A stretch of 15,432 nucleotides of DNA from JANXYW01 sp031400455 (GTDB lineage Bacteria > Chloroflexota > Dehalococcoidia > DSTF01 > JACRBR01): NCBI GenBank assembly GCA_031400455.1, contig JANNPX010000026.1, positions 1 to 15,432 on the forward strand. The letters run 5' to 3'. A program made the translations under genes and the position numbers. Shown here piece after piece: positions 6,368-14,415 of the stretch (positions are counted from its first letter, which is position 1; the number at the start of each line of letters is the position of its first letter). The notes under the pieces are model-generated. The model was not told where the DNA came from, ran no database searches, and saw only the letters and a program-made list of their open reading frames with translations.

Positions 6368-6442
6368 GCCTACCGGAAGGATCACATTCGCCTCGGTCCA
6401 TGGGCGCCGCCGGCATACTCCATCCTGCGCCGAGCTTGGCTC

Positions 6443-6451
6443 TGGTACATT
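6443..6451 (+). promoter_or_regulatory. Candidate extended -10 box for the GH94-like gene
   Basis: TGG-TACATT (extended TGn and TANNNT) ends 6 nt before the ATG at 6458. There is no Shine-Dalgarno in between, so a leaderless start is likely. Confidence 0.4.
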
Positions 6452-6457
6452 CGTCCG

Positions 6458-8716
6458 ATGAGCAGCTTTGGCGAATGGGTCACGCGCGACGGGCTGCCGG
6501 CGTTCGGCTATCGCGCGGCGTCCGCCAGCGAACCTCAGCACCTCCTCGTCGGCAATCGCAGCATCCAGCTCTGCGCAAGCGCGGATGGCACGACGGGGCT
6601 GTGGGACGAGCGCCACGGCGGCCGCTGGCTGACGCTGGGCGAGCCGTCCGGCACCGGATCTTCGAGCATCACCGAGGCCAACGGCCAGCGATGGGGCAGC
6701 TCGAGCGGCGAGTGGCCATCCGGCACGGCGCCCGTGCGTACGTTCGGCCCAACATGGTTCGAGGTCGCGTGCCAGTACGACGGATTGGTGCTGGAACGGA
6801 GGACGCTCTGTCCGGAGGGCGAGGCACCCTGGGTGCTGGTGCGCGTGCAGCTGCGAAACACGAGCGGGCGGCCCCGGCGCGTCGAGCATGTCGAACGCTG
6901 GTCAGTCGTACCACAGTTCGTGAACATTGGTGCGCGTCCGGAGCAGCGCACGGATCACGCACGCGCCGGCGTGCGCTTTCGCGTCGAATCGCAAGGTGAT
7001 GGGCTGGCCGCCGTCGAAGAGCGCACGCCCGAAGCGGCGGCGCTGCAAGAGCACCGCTTTCCGCGCGTATTCGGCCCGGAACTGACGATCGTACTCGAGC
7101 CGCTCGGCGAAACCGCGGCACGAGCCATGCGTTCCGATGCGCCGCATCCCATCCTCGCGCTGGCGAGCGAGGTCGTCCTCGAGCCCGGCGCCGAGGCGAC
7201 CCTCTGGTTCCGCTTCGGCGCGGAGGACGGAACCGTAGTAGGCGACCCGGCCGCGGTGATGGCTGACTCAATGATGCGATTGAAGCGCCGGCTGCCCCGC
7301 GCGGCATCGTCGAACGCCGCTGAGGCCGAACGCGAGATCCCGTGGCACGCCGCGATCCTGAGCGGTGGCGCCTGCCGGGACGAGGTGCTGGGACATCACA
7401 CGCTGAACCAGGGGTCGGCGTACGCGTACCGGATGGGGTTCAACGGCGCGGCGCGCGACCCGCTGCAGCACGCGATGCCACTCGTGTATATCGAACCCGA
7501 CCTGGCGCTATCGGTGCTGCGCAACACGTGCTCGTGGGCGACGCCTGAGGGTGACATGCCGTACGCGCTCGACGGGGCGAAGCGTTTGTCGACGGAGCTG
7601 TTCCAGCCGTCTGACCAGAACCTGTGGGCGCTGTGGCTCGCCGCCGAGTATGCCGCCGCGACGGGCGATCTCCGCGCGTTCGATGCGCCACTTGCTTACC
7701 ACCCGGCGTACGACGCCGCGACTGTATCGCTAGGGGAGCATCTGCGGCGGCAGTTCTTCTACTTCAAGGACATCATCGGCACGGGCGAGCACGGGCACGT
7801 GAAGATGCGCAACGCAGACTGGAACGACGCGGCGATCGCGCTGTCCGGCGTGAGCCGCCGCGTGATGATTGAGAACGGCGAGTCTGTACTGAACTCCGCC
7901 TTTGCGGCGTGGGCGCTGCCGGTGTACGCCGGGCTGTGCGAGCGGCTGGGCGACGAGTCCACGGCAGCGCAGGCGCGCGCGCTCGGCGAGCAGCTGCGCG
8001 AGCGCGTCGCGGGCGAGTGGAACGGGCGCTGGTTCCGCCGCGCGTACGTCCCCGGCAAAGGCGCGCTCGGCGATGACGACTGCTGGCTGGAAGTGCAGCC
8101 GTGGGCGATCCTTTGCGGTGCCGCGGACGACGAGCGTGCGCGGGAGCTATTGCACACGATCGATCAGCAGTTGCGCACGAACGCACCACTGGGCGCGCGG
8201 CTGCGATGGCCGGTGCCGCCGGAGGGCGACATCATGGGCCCGCCCGGCGAGGGCACCGCGGGCGGTAGCTGGTTCTCGATCAACATGACGCTCGTGTGGG
8301 CGGCGGCGCGCCTGATGCCCGAGCTGGCATGGGACGAGTGGCGGCGCATGACGCTCGCCGCGCACACGGCGGCGTACCCCGATATCTGGGAAGGCACGCT
8401 CTCCGGCCCGGACGCGTACAACTCGCCCGAATCGCCACGCGCGGGGCATACGTGGGGCACCGAGATGCTGTCGATGCAGCAGTTCCCCGTGAACAACATG
8501 CACAGCCACTCGGCGCCATTGCTCGCGTACCTGCGTCTGCTCGGCGTCGAGCCGGTACGAGACGGCGAGTTGTTCGTCGGCGGAGGCGGCTCATTCGAGA
8601 GCGAAGTCTTCCGGCTTGCGGCCGACGGTCACGGGTCGGTGCGCGCCGCGGGCATGATGCTCGTGCGCTCGCAGCACGGCGCGGCGGATGGCGGGCCGGG
8701 CACGGTCAGCTGGTAA
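6458..8716 (+). CDS. GH94/GT36-like carbohydrate-active enzyme (glycoside phosphorylase or hydrolase)
   Basis: 752 residues. An N-terminal beta-sandwich region (about 1-270) with WFEVACQYDGLVLERRTL-type blocks precedes a helical (alpha/alpha)6 barrel. Family-like signatures in the barrel are ATPEGDMPYALDG, QPSDQNLWALWLAAEYAAATGD and NADWNDA, where Asp454 is in the position of the GH94 general acid. GGSWFSINMTLVWAAARL follows. The family cleaves beta-glucosides such as cellobiose or beta-1,2-glucans using phosphate. I cannot find the usual C-terminal phosphate-binding signature of GH94, and the C-terminus has an unusual PESPRAGHTWGTEM block, so phosphorolysis is unproven. No signal peptide was seen, so it is cytoplasmic. 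The reading frame stays open to 6044, but homology and the -10 box favour 6458. The next gene starts 21 bp later, so the two are likely one operon. Confidence 0.78.
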   Translation: MSSFGEWVTRDGLPAFGYRAASASEPQHLLVGNRSIQLCASADGTTGLWDERHGGRWLTLGEPSGTGSSSITEANGQRWGSSSGEWPSGTAPVRTFGPTWFEVACQYDGLVLERRTLCPEGEAPWVLVRVQLRNTSGRPRRVEHVERWSVVPQFVNIGARPEQRTDHARAGVRFRVESQGDGLAAVEERTPEAAALQEHRFPRVFGPELTIVLEPLGETAARAMRSDAPHPILALASEVVLEPGAEATLWFRFGAEDGTVVGDPAAVMADSMMRLKRRLPRAASSNAAEAEREIPWHAAILSGGACRDEVLGHHTLNQGSAYAYRMGFNGAARDPLQHAMPLVYIEPDLALSVLRNTCSWATPEGDMPYALDGAKRLSTELFQPSDQNLWALWLAAEYAAATGDLRAFDAPLAYHPAYDAATVSLGEHLRRQFFYFKDIIGTGEHGHVKMRNADWNDAAIALSGVSRRVMIENGESVLNSAFAAWALPVYAGLCERLGDESTAAQARALGEQLRERVAGEWNGRWFRRAYVPGKGALGDDDCWLEVQPWAILCGAADDERARELLHTIDQQLRTNAPLGARLRWPVPPEGDIMGPPGEGTAGGSWFSINMTLVWAAARLMPELAWDEWRRMTLAAHTAAYPDIWEGTLSGPDAYNSPESPRAGHTWGTEMLSMQQFPVNNMHSHSAPLLAYLRLLGVEPVRDGELFVGGGGSFESEVFRLAADGHGSVRAAGMMLVRSQHGAADGGPGTVSW

Positions 8717-8723
8717 CAGGATC

Positions 8724-8728
8724 AGGAG
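8724..8728 (+). promoter_or_regulatory. Ribosome binding site of the acyltransferase-cNMP gene
   Basis: AGGAG, 9 nt before the ATG at 8738, fixes that start. It forms half of the perfect palindrome AGGAGCTCCT. Confidence 0.7.
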
Positions 8729-8737
8729 CTCCTACAT

Positions 8738-9841
8738 ATGCACATCGGCATCGCTGAAACTGAGGAAGAGAAGCGCGCGGTCTACCGCCTTCGCTACGAC
8801 GTCTATGTAGAGGAGATGGGACGCTACCAGACCGTCGCCGACCACAAGCAGCGCATGCTGTACGAGGACTGCGACGCACACAGCCGCATCTCGTACGCCG
8901 CGATAGATGGCGAGGTCGTCGCGACCGCGCGCCTGACGTGGGGCGGCGATGCGCCGATTCCGCAGCGCATGATCGATCAGTACGGACTCGCGCCGTTCCT
9001 CGCCGAATTGCCGGCTTCGGCGATCGCGGTCGGCGAGCGGGCGATGGTGCGGCCCCACCTGCGCGGCACGGACCTGCTGCTGAAGCTGATGCGCGGCGGC
9101 ATGCAGTTCGCCAACGAGAACCGCATCCAGCTCGTGTTTGGCGACTGTGAGCCGCACCTGCTGAATCTCTATCTCGGTCTCGGTCAGCGCACCTACTCGA
9201 AGACGAACGTCAACAGCGCCGAGGCCGGTTACCTGATCCCTCTCGTGCTGGTGATTGAGGACGTCGCGTACATGCGGCAGTTGAACTCGCCGTTACTCGA
9301 GTCGATGCGAGACTTCGGAGACGACGCGCGTATCCCCGCCTGCATCCAGCGCGCTCTCGCCGAAGGTAGTGCCGTGATGAGCCGCAGCCACACGACCTCG
9401 GCGTCCTACTGGGGCGAGGTGCACAGCGCGCTCAGCGAGCTGGAGGCGAACCGCATATCCGCGCTCGATGGGTTCACTGAGGACGAAGCGGCGCGCTGTT
9501 TGGAGAAGAGCACGATCATCGAATGTCAGAGCGGGGATCGCGTGCTAAAGCAGGGCGGCGTGGCGCGCAATCTCTTCGTCGTGCTCGACGGCACGCTCGA
9601 GGTGCGCGAAGGTGACACCGTGCATGCGGTACTCGGCGCGGGCGACGTGTTCGGTGAGATGGCGTTCCTGCTGGAGCGGCCACGCACGCGCGATGTCTAC
9701 GCCGTCACCGATGGTGTGCGCGTCCTCAGCCTCAGCGAGGCGAATCTGCGCCTGATGATCAAGAGCGATCCGGCCGTCGCGGCACACCTGCTGTTGAACA
9801 TCTCGAAGATGCTCTGCCTGAGGATTCTGCGGGAGCGTTGA
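8738..9841 (+). CDS. FeeM/LuxI-like GNAT acyltransferase fused to a C-terminal cyclic-nucleotide-binding domain
   Basis: 367 residues. Residues 1-175 match the N-acyl amino acid synthase/autoinducer-synthase branch of the GNAT fold: AVYRLRYDVYVEEMGR (14-29), VATARLTW (61-68), VGERAMVRPHLRGTDLLLKL (98-117) and FGDCEPHLLNLYLGLG (134-149). Residues 240-360 form a cNMP-binding domain whose phosphate-binding cassette reads GDVFGEMAF...ERPRTRDVYA: Glu307 (ribose contact) and Arg316 (cyclic phosphate contact) are both kept, so it should bind ligand. The likely role is transfer of an acyl group from acyl-ACP or acyl-CoA to an amino acid or other amine, gated by cAMP or cGMP. A lysine-acetyltransferase role like mycobacterial Pat/KATms is an alternative, but there the cNMP domain is N-terminal. 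The gene lies 21 bp after the GH94-like gene and 146 bp before a nucleotide cyclase gene. Confidence 0.85.
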   Translation: MHIGIAETEEEKRAVYRLRYDVYVEEMGRYQTVADHKQRMLYEDCDAHSRISYAAIDGEVVATARLTWGGDAPIPQRMIDQYGLAPFLAELPASAIAVGERAMVRPHLRGTDLLLKLMRGGMQFANENRIQLVFGDCEPHLLNLYLGLGQRTYSKTNVNSAEAGYLIPLVLVIEDVAYMRQLNSPLLESMRDFGDDARIPACIQRALAEGSAVMSRSHTTSASYWGEVHSALSELEANRISALDGFTEDEAARCLEKSTIIECQSGDRVLKQGGVARNLFVVLDGTLEVREGDTVHAVLGAGDVFGEMAFLLERPRTRDVYAVTDGVRVLSLSEANLRLMIKSDPAVAAHLLLNISKMLCLRILRER

Positions 9842-9934
9842 TTTCTAAGCGCCGCGCGTCGAGTCCGCCCCGCCAGCCACGGCACCGCGCGCACTCTTGA
9901 CGGCGCCTGATTCCCGGTAGCCCGCGGGTTTCCC

Positions 9935-9940
9935 TATAGT
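9935..9940 (+). promoter_or_regulatory. Candidate -10 box upstream of the kinase-cyclase gene
   Basis: TATAGT stands in an otherwise GC-rich 146-bp gap and would start transcription near 9947, giving a leader of about 40 nt. No -35 is visible at the usual distance. Confidence 0.4.
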
Positions 9941-9945
9941 AAGGC

Positions 9946-9966
9946 TCCCGGGCGGCGTCCCCGGGA
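9946..9966 (+). promoter_or_regulatory. Inverted repeat in the leader of the kinase-cyclase gene
   Basis: TCCCGGG-7 nt-CCCGGGA: perfect 7-bp arms between the candidate -10 box and the Shine-Dalgarno (GGAG at 9976-9979). It could be an operator at the transcription start or a leader hairpin affecting translation. Confidence 0.4.
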
Positions 9967-9987
9967 TTAGGCTGTGGAGTGACGGCG

Positions 9988-12900
9988 ATGCAGTGTTCGG
10001 CCTGTGGGCGCGACAACCCGGAAGGCTTCAAGTTCTGCGGTGAGTGCGGAGCCGCACTTCGCCAGGAATTGACGTGCCCGGCGTGCAAGACGGTGAACGC
10101 CGCGGGCCTGAAGTTCTGCGGCGAGTGCGGCGCGTCGCTTGCGGCCCAATCGGCGCCCGCAGCCGCGTCGGAAGCGGCACCTGCTCGTCCGCTTCCCGCA
10201 TCGTTCGCGGGCGGGCGGTACGCGGTGCGGCGCTTTCTCGGCGAGGGCGGGCGCAAGCGCGTGTACCTGGCGCACGACGAGAAGCTCAAGCGCGATGTCG
10301 CCGTCGCTGTGATCAAGACCGACGGGCTCGACGCGCAGGGGCTCTCGCGGGTCAATCGCGAAGCGCAGGCGATGGCCAAGCTCGGCGACCAGCCGAACAT
10401 CGTCACCATCTTCGACGTCGGCGACGACGCCGGGCAGCCCTACATCGTCAGCCAGTACATGTCCGGCGGCGCCGTCGATACGCTCGAGATGCCGCTGCCG
10501 ATCGAGCGCACGCTCGAGATCGCGAAGGGCGTGTGCCGCGGGCTCGCGCACGCACACAAGCACGGCGTCGTCCACCGCGACCTCAAGCCGGGTAACGTGT
10601 GGCTCGCCGCCGACGGCACGGCGGAGATCGGCGACTTCGGATTGGCCGTTGCGTTCGAGCAGTCGCGGCTGACTATGCACGGCATGCTCGTCGGGACGGT
10701 GGCATACATGCCACCGGAGCAGGCGCTGGGCTCGGAAGTCACGCCGCGCGCCGACCTCTACTCGCTGGGCTGCATGCTGTACGAGCTGATCACCGGCAAG
10801 CCGCCATTCACGAGCGACAATCCGACCGCTGTGATCAGCCAGCACATCAACACGCCGCCGGTCGCGCCGTCGTGGCTCAGCGACGCCTGTCCGCAGGAGC
10901 TCGAAGACATCGTGCTGCGGTTACTAGCGAAAGATCCGTCCGAGCGCCCGGCGTCCGCCGACGAAGTGCTCGCGATGCTGGAGCGTATCGACCCGGCGGG
11001 GAAAGCGGCGACGCACTCCGACTCCAACGTCCTCGACCGGCTCGCGCTCGGCGTATTCGTCGGACGCGAGAGCGAACTGGAGCGGCTGCGGAAGGCGTTC
11101 GACAATGCCGTCTCGGGCCACGGCGGGCTGGTGATGCTCGTGGGCGAGCCCGGCATCGGCAAGACGCGGACGACGCAGGAGTTGGAGACCTACGCCAAGA
11201 TGCGCGGCGCCCAGGTGCTGTGGGGCCGCACGCACGAGTCCGCCGGGGCGCCACCGTACTGGCCGTGGATTCAAGCCGGCAACCAGTACGCCGCCGCGCA
11301 CCAGGATGATCTCGCGACCGTCATAGGTCCGGAGATGACGCCGGACGCGATCAATGAACTGACGCGCATCTTCCCCTGGCTGTTGACCGGCGTGAACGTC
11401 ACTGCTCCGCCCGAGATCTCCGATCCCGAGGTAGCGCAGTTCAAGCTGTTCGACGCCTACGCGCAGTATCTGCGGGCCATCGCCGCGCAGGCGCCGCTCG
11501 TCATCGCGCTCGATGACCTGCACTGGGCCGACAAGCCGACGCTGCAACTGCTCCAGCACATCGCGCGCGAACTGTCCCGCATGCGCGTGCTGATCGTCGG
11601 CAACTACCGCGACACCGACATCACGCGGCAGAGCGCGCTCTCCGAGACGCTGGCGTCGCTCAACCGTGAGTCCGGCTTCGACCGCATCGTCCTGCGCGGC
11701 CTCTCGCGCGACGAGGTGGCGGCGTACATCAAGGCGCGCGCCAACGTCGAACCGCGCAAGGACGTGCTGGACCGCATCTTCGAGGAGACGGAGGGCAACG
11801 CCTTCTTCCTATCGGAGGTCGTGAACCTCATGGCGCAGGAAGGCACGCTCACCAAGACGTCGATCTCGGATATCGCGATCCCCGATGGCGTGCGCGAAGC
11901 GCTGGGACGCAGACTCAACCGGCTGTCCGAGGAGACGAACGAACTGCTGCAGATCGCGGCGATCATCGGGCGCGACTTCACCTACGACACGCTGACGCTG
12001 CTCGGCGAACGCGAGGACGACGCACTGCTCAAGATGATCGAAGAGGCGCTCGAAGCGCGCGTGATCGAAGAGACGGATCAGCCGGGGCGCTACCGCTTCA
12101 CACACGCGCAGATGCAGGAGACGCTGCTCGCCGAACTATCGACGACGCGCCGCGTGCGGCTGCACGGTCAGGTGGGCGAGGCGCTCGAGAAGCGCTACGG
12201 CGCCAACGCAGAGGAGCGCGCCGGCCGCCTGGCGATGCACTTCAGCGAGGCCGCGACGCTCTCGCCGCGCTTCGGCGAGAAAGCGGCGAAATACTCCGCC
12301 ATGGCCGGACGGCAGGCGCTCGCGCAGTCGGCGTACCCCGAAGCGGCACGTCATTTCCGCTCCGCGCTCTCCGCTCGCGAGGGACAAGAGATCGACGAGG
12401 AAATGGCGGCGCTGCTAGCCGATTACGCCCGTGCTTCGTTCGCGACGAACGAGGGCCGCGAGGGGTGGCGTTCGACGCGGCAGGCGTTCGACTACTATGA
12501 GAAGACTCGCAACATTGCGCTTGCGGTGAAGACAGCCCAGCTTCCCGGCAGCGACTCCGGCGAAAGCTGGACTCGGATGCTGCAGCGGGCACTGGCGCTG
12601 GTCGAAGAGGGTTCGCCCGAATATGGTGACCTCAACGCCGCGCTGGGAGATTCTCTCATCTTCAGCAACGACGACGCGACAGCGCAGGCGGCGTTCAGTC
12701 GTGCTCGTGCAGTCGCTGAGCAACACGGACTCAAGCACCTCCAGCTCACGATTCTCCTCAACGAAGCCTACGCGGACTTCCATCACTTCCGGCCCCGCGA
12801 CATGTATCGAAGATCTCTTGAAGCTGTGGCGCTTGCGCGTGAACTCAACCGGCCACACTCGGAGTGGAGGGCGCACTGGTACTGCGCGTGGAACTGTGAC

Positions 12901-14391
12901 GCTGCCCTGCGCGACGAGTCACGCGAGCATTCGCGCGAGGCACGTGGCTTGGCCGACCGTTCGCGCAACTGGAGGATGATCCGGACGGCCACCGAGTGCC
13001 AGGGTCTGGTGGCCGTTCTGGCCGGTGATTGGGAAACCGCACGCGAGGCGAATGGCCGGGGCCTCGAGATCGACGCCCGCTCGACGAACAACCTCCTTTA
13101 TTTCGCAGAGACTGAGCTGCAGACGGGGAATCTCGCGAAGGCCGCGGAGTATCGCGCCCGCCTTGAAGAAGTGATGAACTCGCCACGCAGCACCGGCGAT
13201 CTGTCGGCCTTCCCGGACCTCACGAGTTGCCTCGGGATGCACGCATATGTGACCGGCTCGCATGAGCACCTCGCGCAGATAGAACAGATCGGACAGATGG
13301 TCGTGGACGCCGCGATCACCACACCTACTGCCGCAAGCCTCGCGTATATGGGTCTCGCGGTGCGGGCGTTCCTCATGGCAGACCGGGAGGCGGCCCGCGA
13401 ACAACTCGAGCGCCTTGAGCGCTTCGCCGGGTACTGCATATGGGGCCTCACGACCGACCACGTGCGCGGGCTGATGTTCGAGACGCTGGGCGAAATCGAC
13501 GATGCGCTCAACGCAATCGAGGCGACACTGGCCTGGCCGCAGACAGGCTACGGGTTCCGGCCACTCTGGTCATGGGCGGCGTACGACTGTGCCCGCATCC
13601 GCCTCCACCGTGACGATCCGGGCGACCGCGAGCGGGCGCGCACGCTGGTCGACGAGGCGCTGGGCCACGCGCAGAAGCTCGGCATGCGGCCGCTGATCGA
13701 CAAGCTCGTCGCACTGAAGCTGCAGGATCAGGGCATCAGCACGACCACCGACATCTACACCTCGATCGACGTCGTGGCGGAGAGCGTCGGACGCGAGCGC
13801 CCGGAGATCGCCACGCACGCCGCCCCTGACGGCACCGTCACGATCATGTTTAGCGACATCGAGGACTCGACGGTGCTCACCGAGCGCCTCGGCGACGGCG
13901 CGTGGCAGGATCTTCTGAACAAACACAACGCCCTCATCCGCGAGCAGCTCCGGGCGCACGGCGGATTCGAAGTAAAGACCATGGGCGACGGCTTCATGGT
14001 TGCATTCCAGTCCGCACGAAAAGGGCTGGAGTGCGCCATCGCGATCCAACGCGCGTTTGCCGACGGGCTGTCAGAAGTCGGAAATCGGAAGTCGGGATCC
14101 GATCAACCCGCCCGACCTCCGACCTCCGACCTCTCACCGCCCGTGAAGGTCCGCATCGGGCTCCACGCGGGCGAGGTCGTCAAGGACGGCGATGACTTCT
14201 ACGGCAAGAACGTGATCCTCGCGTCGCGTGTCGCGGGCAAGGCGATGGGCGGCGAGATACTCGTGTCGGCGCTTGTGCGGTCGCTTGTCGAGAGCAGCGT
14301 CGGCGGCGACACGTTCGTCGAGCCGCGCGAGGTGGAACTCAAGGGACTCAGCGGCATGCACACGGTGTACGGCGTCCGGTTCGACGGGTAG
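9988..14391 (+). CDS. Zinc ribbon - Ser/Thr kinase - STAND ATPase - helical repeats - class III nucleotide cyclase fusion
   Basis: 1467 residues. Two zinc ribbons (Cys3/6/17/20 and Cys30/33/44/47) lead to a Hanks-type kinase (about 77-335) with Lys110, Glu125, HRDLKPGN (196-203), DFG (216-218) and PPE (242-244); the third glycine of the G-loop is Lys90. An AAA/STAND ATPase (about 356-740) has the Walker A GEPGIGKT (386-393) and the Walker B LVIALDD ending at Asp510. TPR-like helices fill about 760-1260. The C-terminal class III cyclase (1281-1467) has metal aspartates Asp1290 and Asp1334, purine-selecting Lys1330 and Asp1403, and Arg1414; the usual transition-state Asn is Ile1410. Residues 1362-1385 are encoded by an inserted repeat. 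No membrane segment was seen. The ATG at 9988 is supported by GGAG 8 nt upstream; a GTG at 9979 is possible. Lys1330 with Asp1403 favours ATP as substrate, hence cAMP (inference). Confidence 0.92.
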   Translation: MQCSACGRDNPEGFKFCGECGAALRQELTCPACKTVNAAGLKFCGECGASLAAQSAPAAASEAAPARPLPASFAGGRYAVRRFLGEGGRKRVYLAHDEKLKRDVAVAVIKTDGLDAQGLSRVNREAQAMAKLGDQPNIVTIFDVGDDAGQPYIVSQYMSGGAVDTLEMPLPIERTLEIAKGVCRGLAHAHKHGVVHRDLKPGNVWLAADGTAEIGDFGLAVAFEQSRLTMHGMLVGTVAYMPPEQALGSEVTPRADLYSLGCMLYELITGKPPFTSDNPTAVISQHINTPPVAPSWLSDACPQELEDIVLRLLAKDPSERPASADEVLAMLERIDPAGKAATHSDSNVLDRLALGVFVGRESELERLRKAFDNAVSGHGGLVMLVGEPGIGKTRTTQELETYAKMRGAQVLWGRTHESAGAPPYWPWIQAGNQYAAAHQDDLATVIGPEMTPDAINELTRIFPWLLTGVNVTAPPEISDPEVAQFKLFDAYAQYLRAIAAQAPLVIALDDLHWADKPTLQLLQHIARELSRMRVLIVGNYRDTDITRQSALSETLASLNRESGFDRIVLRGLSRDEVAAYIKARANVEPRKDVLDRIFEETEGNAFFLSEVVNLMAQEGTLTKTSISDIAIPDGVREALGRRLNRLSEETNELLQIAAIIGRDFTYDTLTLLGEREDDALLKMIEEALEARVIEETDQPGRYRFTHAQMQETLLAELSTTRRVRLHGQVGEALEKRYGANAEERAGRLAMHFSEAATLSPRFGEKAAKYSAMAGRQALAQSAYPEAARHFRSALSAREGQEIDEEMAALLADYARASFATNEGREGWRSTRQAFDYYEKTRNIALAVKTAQLPGSDSGESWTRMLQRALALVEEGSPEYGDLNAALGDSLIFSNDDATAQAAFSRARAVAEQHGLKHLQLTILLNEAYADFHHFRPRDMYRRSLEAVALARELNRPHSEWRAHWYCAWNCDAALRDESREHSREARGLADRSRNWRMIRTATECQGLVAVLAGDWETAREANGRGLEIDARSTNNLLYFAETELQTGNLAKAAEYRARLEEVMNSPRSTGDLSAFPDLTSCLGMHAYVTGSHEHLAQIEQIGQMVVDAAITTPTAASLAYMGLAVRAFLMADREAAREQLERLERFAGYCIWGLTTDHVRGLMFETLGEIDDALNAIEATLAWPQTGYGFRPLWSWAAYDCARIRLHRDDPGDRERARTLVDEALGHAQKLGMRPLIDKLVALKLQDQGISTTTDIYTSIDVVAESVGRERPEIATHAAPDGTVTIMFSDIEDSTVLTERLGDGAWQDLLNKHNALIREQLRAHGGFEVKTMGDGFMVAFQSARKGLECAIAIQRAFADGLSEVGNRKSGSDQPARPPTSDLSPPVKVRIGLHAGEVVKDGDDFYGKNVILASRVAGKAMGGEILVSALVRSLVESSVGGDTFVEPREVELKGLSGMHTVYGVRFDG
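14074..14133. repeat. Inverted repeat inserted in frame within the cyclase domain
   Basis: A left arm of period-7/8 GAAGTCGG-type units (14074-14096) and a right arm CCCGACCTCCGACCTCCGAC plus CTC (14111-14133) form 23-bp arms matching at 19 positions, around a 14-nt loop. It translates as a Ser/Pro/Arg-rich stretch unlike the cyclase fold on either side, and it is in frame. It looks like a dispersed repeat captured by the gene. Confidence 0.75.
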
Positions 14392-14415
14392 AGCAGCATC
14401 CACATCACCGTAAGC

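Noticed and set aside
6368..6384. Resemblance of CCGGAAGGATCA to the 3' end of 16S rRNA.
   Set aside because: The match is about 10 bases, lacks the anti-Shine-Dalgarno continuation and has no rRNA flank.
6044..6457. N-terminal extension of the GH94-like protein to 6044.
   Set aside because: It is antisense to the HTH gene, Arg/Ser-rich without family similarity, and the ATG at 6458 follows a -10 box.
9897..9940. TTGACG (9897-9902) as the -35 partner of TATAGT (9935-9940).
   Set aside because: The spacing is 32 nt, far from the 16-18 nt needed.
9988..14391. Assignment to a TOMM peptide biosynthesis locus on the basis of the kinase/cyclase fusion.
   Set aside because: No precursor peptide, cyclodehydratase or dehydrogenase of that system is visible in the window.
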